A DNA stretch of 11,910 nucleotides from Sanchytrium tribonematis (taxonomy: Eukaryota > Sanchytriomycota > Sanchytriomycetes > Sanchytriales > Sanchytriaceae): assembly GCA_018985235.1 (NCBI GenBank), contig JADGIG010000239.1, positions 1 to 11,910 on the forward strand. Reading direction: 5' to 3'. Position 1 is the stretch's first letter, and each line of letters starts with the position of its first letter. A program made the position numbers and the translations under genes. Shown piece after piece: positions 6,436 to 11,910 of the stretch. The notes under the pieces are model-generated. The model did no database searches, had not been told where the DNA came from, and saw only the letters and a list, made by a program, of their open reading frames with translations.

Positions 6436-9099
6436 ATGCAAAATGAAATAAGTGATTTCTTATTACAATCCATAGGTATGACGGAAAACTCAATTGTTGA
6501 ATCTATATTAAGTCTTAAAGGAAAAACCAAGTCTGATATCCATGGCCATTTGCAAATGTTGTGTTTTCCATCTGACAAAGTTGATGATGCAGTAAGCCAA
6601 ATATACAGCATTTTGAACCCCAAGCAACAAATCGAGATTAAACCAATAGAAAAGAAAAAGTACATCGATGTGAGATTGAAATCTCGTCAAGATTACTTAA
6701 AGAAAAGAGAGAGTAAGCAATTAGCGTTTTTAAAGTACAAATTGGAAAAGAAAAGTGTAAAGGATGAGGGAGAAAAAATTTTTCATGAAAAAGTTGTCTC
6801 ACTCATCGAAGACCGAAAGAAACTCGAGCAGGAAATTTCTGAGATTGGTCAGGGATACCAGATGCCAGGCGAATATAATGATGAGGAAATGACACGTGCA
6901 CTTAAAGGAAAAACCAAGATTCTGGGAATATCGTATGATAAAATAGTTGACTGGGAAGAAATGCAGTTATTAAAAGCCGCGAAAGATATTGATAAAGATG
7001 AAGACTACGAATATTTGTTTGATGAAGACGAGCAAATTGCTTTCCTACTAGCATCACAATTAAATGGGGAAGAAGAAGAAAAAATGGATGTACCACAGAA
7101 ACATAATCAAGACATACAATCTATCCGGAAAAGTCTTCCAATATATTATTTTCGTGATAAAATTATAGAAATTATCAAAAGAAATAAAGTTACCATTCTT
7201 GTGGGAGAAACTGGTTCAGGAAAATCTACTCAAACTCCACAATATTTATTGGAATCAAAATTGTTTACTGGAATGATCGCAGTGACCCAACCTCGTAGAG
7301 TTGCTTGTCAATCTTTAGCTGACAGAGTTGCGAAAGAAATGAATGTTTTTTTAGGTAAAGAGGTTGGTTACACAATAAGATTTGAAGATAGAACTTCTCA
7401 CTCCACAAGAATTAAATTTTTAACTGACGGTGTTATTCTCAAGGAAATACAGGACGATCCGAAGTTGTCTCAATTTTCTGTCATTTTGATCGATGAAGCA
7501 CATGAAAGAACTACAAATACAGACGTGTTACTCGGGCTGCTTAAGGAAGTTTTGACTCTTCGGGACGACTTACATATAGTTATCGCATCAGCGACCCTAG
7601 ATTCTGAAAAATTTAGCTCTTTCTTCAATAATGCGCCTATAATTAAAATTCCGGGCAAAACTTTTCCTGTGGATATCTATTATACTCAAGCACCGGAGGC
7701 CAATTATATTGCGGCTGCAATTTCCACAATTATGCAAATTCACATTTCTCAACCCGTCCCAGGCGACATCTTGGTGTTTCTTACTGGACAGGAGGAAATT
7801 GAAAGTTGTAACGAAATGCTACAGGACATAATCAAAAAGACTGGAAACCGAATCAAAGAGCTGCTAGTATACCCAATATATGCTTCCTTGCCAAGTGAAC
7901 AGCAGTCTAAAATTTTTATCGAAACTCCTTTAAATGCTCGTAAAGTTGTCTTGGCAACTAACATTGCTGAAACCAGTATAACAATTGATGGTATCACCTA
8001 CGTTATAGATTGTGGGTTGCACAAGGAAATGTCTTTCCATCCCAAATCTGGAATTAGTAATCTAGAAATAGTTCCTGTTAGTAAAGCAGCAGCAAACCAA
8101 CGTGCTGGTAGAGCTGGCCGTACAAGACCGGGAAAATGCTTTCGTTTATATACTAAATGGGCATTTGACAACGAGCTTAAAGAAAACCCTACCCCTGAAA
8201 TAATGAGAACAAATTTAAGCTCAGTCGTCTTGCTTTTAAAATGCCTTGGAGTCGACCAAATTGAAACTTTTTCATTTCTTGATATTCCGCCTTTAAACGC
8301 CATTCAAAAATCTGTCCAATTGCTCATTGATTTAAATGCACTTGACAAACATCAGGTCTTGACAGCGGAAGGTCAAAAAATGGCAGAACTTCCATTGGAT
8401 CCACGAATGGCTAAAGTAGTACTCTCTAGCTCTGAGTTGCAATGTGCTGAAGATATCTGCACAATAGTTGCATTATTGACAATACAATCCCCAGTTTTTT
8501 ACAGACCTCGCTATAAAACTGAAGACGCTGACCTCAATAAGCGTTCGTTCTATCATCCGAATGGAGATCATATGACTCTTCTGAATGTTTGGAATCAGTT
8601 CCAAGACTCTAACTATTCTAGAGAATGGTGTTATGAAAAATTCATTCACTTCAAATCCCTACAACATGCCAAGAGCATTCGTGATCAACTCATGAGACTA
8701 CTGGATAAGCTGGGAGTCGCTCTGGATAATAATATTGGAGGTGATAATATCATAAAAGCATTTCTTCGTGGCTATTTCACCAATGTTTGCAGGCTCACGA
8801 ACGAAGGTTCCGTTTACAAACACGCTAAAGATGAAATCTTGGCTTTAATACATCCATCTTCGTCTCTTTATTTGAACATAAATTCCGAATTGAAAAGCGG
8901 TCAAACGAAAGTATTTAAGAAACCAAAGTGGGTCTTTTACAACGAGCTAGTACTGACCAGCAAAGAATACATGAGAATGGTGAGTGTCATTGACCCCACT
9001 TGGCTACTAGAGGCTACTTCTGCATTTTCCCAAGAAGAGCTAGATGCTTTGGAAGGAACCAAAAAAAGTTATAAGAGCACAGGATCATTTTTCGACTAA
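6436..9099 (+). CDS. DHX16: DEAH-box spliceosomal RNA helicase DHX16 / Prp2
   Basis: An 887-aa single-exon ATPase that remodels the activated spliceosome before the first splicing step. Motifs run in order: GETGSGKST (257-265, motif I), TQPRRVA, DEAH (353-356, motif II), SAT (385-387, motif III), TNIAETSIT (508-516, motif V) and QRAGRAGR (555-562, motif VI). Winged-helix and ratchet (HA2) regions follow, then the OB-fold with HPSSSLYLN and the terminal YNELVLTSKEYMRMVSVIDP block seen in the DHX16/Prp2 group. The N-terminal 230 residues are charged and coiled, with EYNDEEMTRALKGKTKILG and AAKDIDKDEDYEYLFDE resembling the DHX16/Cdc28 pre-helicase region. Length equals yeast Prp2 (876) rather than human DHX16 (1041). 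Prp16 and Prp22 are the nearest alternatives, but the N-terminus favours DHX16. It ends one base from the ATP synthase gamma stop. Confidence 0.95.
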   Translation: MQNEISDFLLQSIGMTENSIVESILSLKGKTKSDIHGHLQMLCFPSDKVDDAVSQIYSILNPKQQIEIKPIEKKKYIDVRLKSRQDYLKKRESKQLAFLKYKLEKKSVKDEGEKIFHEKVVSLIEDRKKLEQEISEIGQGYQMPGEYNDEEMTRALKGKTKILGISYDKIVDWEEMQLLKAAKDIDKDEDYEYLFDEDEQIAFLLASQLNGEEEEKMDVPQKHNQDIQSIRKSLPIYYFRDKIIEIIKRNKVTILVGETGSGKSTQTPQYLLESKLFTGMIAVTQPRRVACQSLADRVAKEMNVFLGKEVGYTIRFEDRTSHSTRIKFLTDGVILKEIQDDPKLSQFSVILIDEAHERTTNTDVLLGLLKEVLTLRDDLHIVIASATLDSEKFSSFFNNAPIIKIPGKTFPVDIYYTQAPEANYIAAAISTIMQIHISQPVPGDILVFLTGQEEIESCNEMLQDIIKKTGNRIKELLVYPIYASLPSEQQSKIFIETPLNARKVVLATNIAETSITIDGITYVIDCGLHKEMSFHPKSGISNLEIVPVSKAAANQRAGRAGRTRPGKCFRLYTKWAFDNELKENPTPEIMRTNLSSVVLLLKCLGVDQIETFSFLDIPPLNAIQKSVQLLIDLNALDKHQVLTAEGQKMAELPLDPRMAKVVLSSSELQCAEDICTIVALLTIQSPVFYRPRYKTEDADLNKRSFYHPNGDHMTLLNVWNQFQDSNYSREWCYEKFIHFKSLQHAKSIRDQLMRLLDKLGVALDNNIGGDNIIKAFLRGYFTNVCRLTNEGSVYKHAKDEILALIHPSSSLYLNINSELKSGQTKVFKKPKWVFYNELVLTSKEYMRMVSVIDPTWLLEATSAFSQEELDALEGTKKSYKSTGSFFD

Positions 9100-9103
9100 T
9101 TTA
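9097..9103. terminator. Back-to-back stop codons, TAATTTA (reverse complement of TAAATTA)
   Basis: The DHX16 stop TAA (9097-9099) and the ATP synthase gamma stop TAA (9103-9101, minus strand) flank a single T. The heptamer is the reverse complement of those at 3603-3609 and 11352-11358. No AATAAA is present on either strand at this junction, so if this site directs 3'-end formation it does so through another signal. Confidence 0.5.
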
Positions 9104-9935
9104 CTCTAATGCTGCAGCTCCCGTAACAATATCACAAAGCTCATTGGTGATAGCCGCTTGTCTACCTCTATTGTAAAGTAAAGTTAAATTACCAATCATA
9201 TCACCCGCATTCTTAGTTGCATTTTCCATGGAAGTTCTTCTTGAAGCAATTTCGGAGGCATGACTTTCACACATCATAGAGAACAACTACATAAGATGTG
9301 ATTACCTTGGAGGCGTATAAAAATTCGGCAGCATTTTGAAAACTATCGCTCTCATTCTCATATTTTCCCAAATCAACGTCTTTAATTTTCTCTGGGGTTG
9401 GCAGTTCAACTGCTTTAGTTTCATAAGAAACAATTGACTTAAAATTGTTATAGACCACTTTATGCGAAACGTTTTTCAACTTTTCGTCAGCTAATAATGC
9501 ATCGGCTATCAAGCAAGCTTCCTGGAACACAGGCACATTTTTTCCAAGTTGATTAAATGAGTAAACGATTTTGCTCCTGTGTTCTCTTGACAATTGTGCT
9601 TTAGATTTGTCGCCAACAGCCACAATAAAATTTGGTTCTTTTACATTTCGTTTAATAAATTTGGTGATATTAGAATGAACACCACCACAAAGACCTCTGT
9701 CTGAGGTAATGCCAATGAAAACTGTGTTTTCACTCTTTGGCAGAACGGCATTTTTTTCCACTTCTACTTGTGCATCCCCAATCACTTTTGCAACTTCCAT
9801 GGCTCTCTGAGCTCTAGTCAACTTAGTTGTTGCAATCATCTTCATAGATTTAGTAATTTTTTCAATATTCTTTATAGATTTAAGACGCAATTGGATATCT
9901 TTCAAGGTAGCGTGTTGAACTCGAGAGCAAAACAT
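9101..9935 (-). CDS. ATP3: Mitochondrial F1-ATP synthase gamma subunit, two exons
   Basis: Exon 1 is 9935-9306 and exon 2 is 9286-9101, giving 271 aa. The gamma subunit is the rotating central stalk of F1. The N-terminal helix holds [20 protein letters not shown] and MKMIATTKL (residues 11-39). The Rossmann-like part has the SDRGLCGG signature (78-85). The C-terminal helix in exon 2 contains [18 protein letters not shown] and ends in [14 protein letters not shown]...GAAALE, the strongly conserved end of the subunit. A very short presequence precedes the mature start, and an upstream in-frame TAA confirms the ATG. The phase-0 intron follows K210; splicing joins FLYASK to [13 protein letters not shown], as in homologues. 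Its presence implies that the organism keeps mitochondrial ATP synthesis, unlike classical microsporidia. Confidence 0.96.
9287..9305 (-). other. 19-nt spliceosomal intron in ATP synthase gamma gene
   Basis: On the minus strand the intron is GTAATCACATCTTATGTAG, between AAG and TTG, phase 0. Its removal joins two parts of the conserved C-terminal helix. CTTAT at intron positions 11-15 fits the eukaryotic branch-point pattern yUnAy, with A at position 14. Confidence 0.93.
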
Positions 9936-10192
9936 GAAAACAAGGAGAAAGTTTGATGGAACATTTTACTCAAAATTTTGATTTATTCAATCCATGTTAT
10001 GTCATTTGTAAGAGTTACTCCCGCTGACAAACTATGAATTGTTTAAGCTGTATTCGCTACGGTTTAAAATTAACCCATATTCTTTAATAAAACATCAATG
10101 TTTGCTTTTTATTACTGACGAGTGACAATTCAATGCAACTAATGACTTGATGATATTCCAGCGCATAAACTTCAATTTTACATTTTACGGAG
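9936..10192. promoter_or_regulatory. Divergent intergenic region ATP synthase gamma / NUP54, 257 bp
   Basis: This is the largest non-coding gap of the window and should hold both promoters. CAAAC on the minus strand (9955-9951) lies 15 nt before the ATP synthase ATG. AT-rich stretches such as TTTAATAAAAC (10082-10092) are TATA-like candidates. I looked for tRNA, snRNA and snoRNA hallmarks on both strands and saw none convincing, and no coding extension of either gene: an in-frame TAA closes the ATP synthase side. Confidence 0.45.
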
Positions 10193-11354
10193 ATGAGTTT
10201 CAGTTTTGCAAATAACAATTCTGGCTTTGGTACTCAACCAAAAACTACATTCGGCCAAGCTCAACCCCAAAGTACTTCGGGCTTTTCCTTCGGCCAAACA
10301 GGACAGTCTTCAGGGTTTGGACAACAGCCAACTGAGTTTGGTCAACATTCCTCAGGATTCGGCGGTCAACAGCAAAATTCCGGTTTTGGACAGCAGCAGA
10401 ATACGGGAATAGGTCAAATTAATAATCAAGGAACTGGATTTGGTTTTAATAATCAACAATCGAATACTACTGCTTTTGGTCAACAAAATATTTCTTCCGG
10501 ATTCGGACAACAAAATGCAAGCTTTGGTAGTCAACCCGGTTTTGGTAATAAATCAGTAGGGTTTGGCTTTGGAAACACACAACAGCAAAGTGGAATTGGT
10601 TTTTCTTTTGGTCAACAACCCCAACAAAACGGCTTTCAGAATCAATTTACCCAGCAAAATCAACCACCAACAAATCCGCCCATTGTGTCGGATCTACTTG
10701 AAGCTTATGGATCGTTTATGGATCCAACTAAGTCAGTGTTTATCCATCCATTTTATAATTTGGTCCATCCAAATGACAAACAGACATATGGAAAACCACC
10801 ACAAGTGAATGAGCTGCTTTACCAACAAGCACAACAAGCTGCACCGGATGAGAATTTTGTTGTTGCATTTGCTTTAGGCCCTGGAGATGTTAAGAATAGA
10901 CTAAATATTCAAAACGAAAAATTTGTAGATCTTGAAAATAGAGTCGCTTCTATTGAAACAGAGGTTGGCACTGTATCTAAAAGCATCTCTGAATATTCTT
11001 CTAGAATTGAGAGTATGAAAAGAAAACATTTAAATTTAATTGAAAAGACTACTCAGGTATTTTAGACTTATTCAGATGTACACAAAACTGTCTATATATC
11101 AAAGAAGTACGCTAACTCAGGGTGAATTGGAACTTTATGACCGTTTCAAAGAACTTCACGATAAATCACAAAAGATCAATATACAAGGAAGATTGCAAGA
11201 GCCAGAGGCTTTTGACATTGATGAAGAAGCAGTTCCAGTCTTTTATGAGACTTTATCTGAAATGAATGACAGAATTCGAAATTTAACGTCGAAAATCCAA
11301 AAAGATATTAAAGTAATGTTGGAAATGAATTCTTTACTCACCAACATCAAATAA
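10193..11354 (+). CDS. NUP54: FG nucleoporin Nup54 / yeast Nup57, two exons
   Basis: Exon 1 is 10193-11056 and exon 2 is 11076-11354, giving 380 aa. Nup54/Nup57 is part of the Nup62 (Nsp1) channel complex in the nuclear pore. Residues 1-155 are a Gly/Phe/Gln/Asn/Ser-rich FG domain with fifteen FG dipeptides, mostly GFGQ or FGQQ, the permeability barrier for karyopherin cargo. Residues 160-235 match the Nup54 alpha-beta region, including FIHPFYNLVHPND. Residues about 240-380 are the coiled-coil region that binds Nup62 and Nup58; ELYDRFKELHDKSQ and a Gly-Arg-Leu segment resemble the conserved C-terminal part. A phase-0 19-nt intron follows Q288; unspliced, translation stops after two more codons. 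The stop lies in AATAAA (11350-11355). It is shorter than human Nup54 (507) and yeast Nup57 (541), mainly in the FG part. Confidence 0.9.
10220..10650 (+). repeat. FG-repeat-encoding low-complexity region
   Basis: Within NUP54, this region is a degenerate tandem of units coding GFGQQ/FGQ separated by Gln-, Asn- and Ser-rich spacers of 5-12 residues. The units vary in codon choice (TTTGGT, TTCGGA, TTTGGA), so they are old and diverged rather than a recent DNA duplication. Confidence 0.8.
11057..11075 (+). other. 19-nt spliceosomal intron in NUP54
   Basis: The intron is GTATTTTAGACTTATTCAG, between CAG and ATG, phase 0. An in-frame TAG at intron positions 7-9 would stop an unspliced message. 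That TAG is also an internal AG that must be bypassed; using it would leave 10 extra bases and the wrong frame. CTTAT at positions 11-15 puts a branch-type A at position 14, exactly as in the ATP synthase intron. Confidence 0.9.
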
Positions 11355-11358
11355 ATTA
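11352..11358. terminator. Back-to-back stop codons of convergent genes, TAAATTA
   Basis: The NUP54 stop TAA (11352-11354) and the minus-strand stop TAA (11358-11356) of the proline-rich gene are one base apart. The heptamer is identical to 3603-3609. AATAAA overlaps it on the plus strand (11350-11355). Confidence 0.55.
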
Positions 11359-11910
11359 CATAAAAGCTAGTCTTTTGAGATTTTCATAACCAGTAAGTTT
11401 TTCAGTATTTGTTAGTCTTTCAAATTGAAAAGGTGTATTTGGTGGCGGATTGAATTTAAATGTGGTTATGACTAGTGGATCATCTGCTGGGAGTGCAGCA
11501 ATGGATTTCTTTCTAGGAACTGGAGGAGGAACGGGATTTCGCTTTGCCGGTGGAGGGGGTGGGGGTTTTCTTTTGCTCGCAGATGATCTGCGATCTAAAA
11601 ATTCTCCTGAACCAAGACTTTCTCTTGAAGCACTCAATGAAGTTGGTTTGGACGGAGACTTGGGAGGATTTAAAGAAGAAGGTGCTAAAGCCTCTATGGA
11701 AGAGTTTGGAATCTTTTGGGGCAATATAGGAGGCAGTGTAGAAGGCGGTGACACTGGAGATTTTGATGGGAAAGCTGGAACAGAGGGCGGAGGAATGTTG
11801 GGAATATTTTGAGGGGGTCGGAGCGGGATTTGTCCAGATATCGGCAAATTAGGTCTTATACTGGGAACAGGTGGCCGTGATATCGGCACATTAGTTTTGG
11901 ATTGTTCTTG
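11356..11910 (-). CDS. C-terminal part of a proline-rich protein, verprolin/WIP-like (5' end outside window)
   Basis: 184 residues are visible, open to the right edge with no start in the window. Most of the fragment is Pro/Ser-rich and disordered, with SH3- and profilin-binding types of motif such as KPPPPPPAKRNPVPPPVPRK. The last 45 residues contain FKFNPPPNTPFQFERLTNTE and a final MKRLAFM-like hydrophobic/basic end (ENLKRLAFM). An aromatic-x-Phe followed by Pro-rich residues loosely recalls the WASP-binding C-terminus of WIP and verprolin, which would make it an actin regulator. No WH2 motif is visible in this part, and composition alone could fit other scaffold proteins. The stop is one base from that of NUP54. 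Confidence 0.65.
   Translation of the reverse strand, partial: QEQSKTNVPISRPPVPSIRPNLPISGQIPLRPPQNIPNIPPPSVPAFPSKSPVSPPSTLPPILPQKIPNSSIEALAPSSLNPPKSPSKPTSLSASRESLGSGEFLDRRSSASKRKPPPPPPAKRNPVPPPVPRKKSIAALPADDPLVITTFKFNPPPNTPFQFERLTNTEKLTGYENLKRLAFM

Noticed and set aside
732-10192. Spliced-leader trans-splicing as an explanation of the tight tandem genes
   Set aside because: There is no consistent AG acceptor just before the start codons; the recurring element is GAAAC/CAAAC instead.
9936-10192. Possible box C/D snoRNA (TTGATGAT near 10147 and CTGA near 10115)
   Set aside because: The boxes are in the wrong order and spacing, with no terminal stem visible.
845-11358. Reassigned stop codons (exclusive use of TAA could mean TAG and TGA are sense codons)
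   Set aside because: I saw no in-frame TAG or TGA inside any conserved domain and no homology continuing past one; TAG occurs in the retained NUP54 frame only inside the intron.
11450-11812. Gly-rich open frame on the plus strand opposite the proline-rich gene
   Set aside because: It is the mirror of Pro codons (CCN read as NGG) on the opposite strand; composition is explained entirely by the proline-rich gene.
11837-11888. Repeated gatatcggca at about 11837 and 11879
   Set aside because: It encodes a repeated Pro-Ile-Ser motif of the proline-rich protein; too short to be a mobile or regulatory repeat.
1-11910. Nucleomorph origin, suggested by 18-21 nt introns known from chlorarachniophytes
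   Set aside because: The gene set (mitochondrial ATP synthase gamma, Kre9-like GPI protein, RING-BRCT protein) fits a main nuclear genome and shows no plastid-related gene. This is an argument from one window and would be settled by phylogeny.

Overview
The window is nuclear DNA from an extremely compact, AT-rich eukaryote. Every recognisable gene is a eukaryotic housekeeping or regulatory gene: a DEAH spliceosomal helicase (DHX16/Prp2), mitochondrial ATP synthase gamma, an FG nucleoporin (Nup54/Nup57), thioredoxin-like PITH protein TXNL1, the ER-targeting protein TMEM208/Snd2 and SAGA subunit Sgf73/ataxin-7. A small secreted protein with a Kre9/Knh1-like domain, an Asn/Ser/Thr-rich stalk and a GPI-type tail points to a fungus. 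The compaction suggests an early-diverging, reduced lineage (rozellid/microsporidia-grade). That placement is inference, and the sequence alone does not prove it.

Layout. 1-731 (-): N-terminal part of a basic and coiled-coil protein, possibly a kinesin-14 tail, running off the left edge. 845-3605 (+): three head-to-tail genes (Kre9-like GPI protein, RING protein with a BRCT-like C-terminus, 367-aa unknown) separated by 22 and 27 bp. 3607-6409 (-): TMEM208, TXNL1, SGF73 and a 166-aa unknown. 6436-9099 (+): DHX16/Prp2, divergent from the unknown with 26 bp between the two ATGs. 9101-9935 (-): ATP synthase gamma. 10193-11354 (+): NUP54. 11356-11910 (-): 3' part of a proline-rich, verprolin/WIP-like protein running off the right edge. 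About 94% of the window is coding. The only gaps above 100 bp are 732-844, 4887-5032 and 9936-10192.

The most striking observation concerns gene architecture. Four genes (TXNL1, SGF73, ATP synthase gamma, NUP54) are each split by one intron, and all four introns are exactly 19 nt. Removing each one restores a conserved protein. The four align without gaps as GTA-N8-T-W-A-T-N-Y-A-G, so a candidate branch-point A sits at position 14 in every one. The window encodes a spliceosomal helicase, so a spliceosome is evidently present, but it would have to act on introns near the lower size limit known.

The 3' ends are equally constrained. All three convergent gene pairs end with stop codons exactly 1 bp apart, in the same heptamer TAAATTA or its reverse complement. 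All 11 visible stop codons are TAA, and in four genes the stop lies inside an AATAAA hexamer. A GAAAC/CAAAC element sits 3-6 nt upstream of the ATG in five of eleven genes. Together these suggest that transcription and processing signals have been squeezed onto the start and stop codons.
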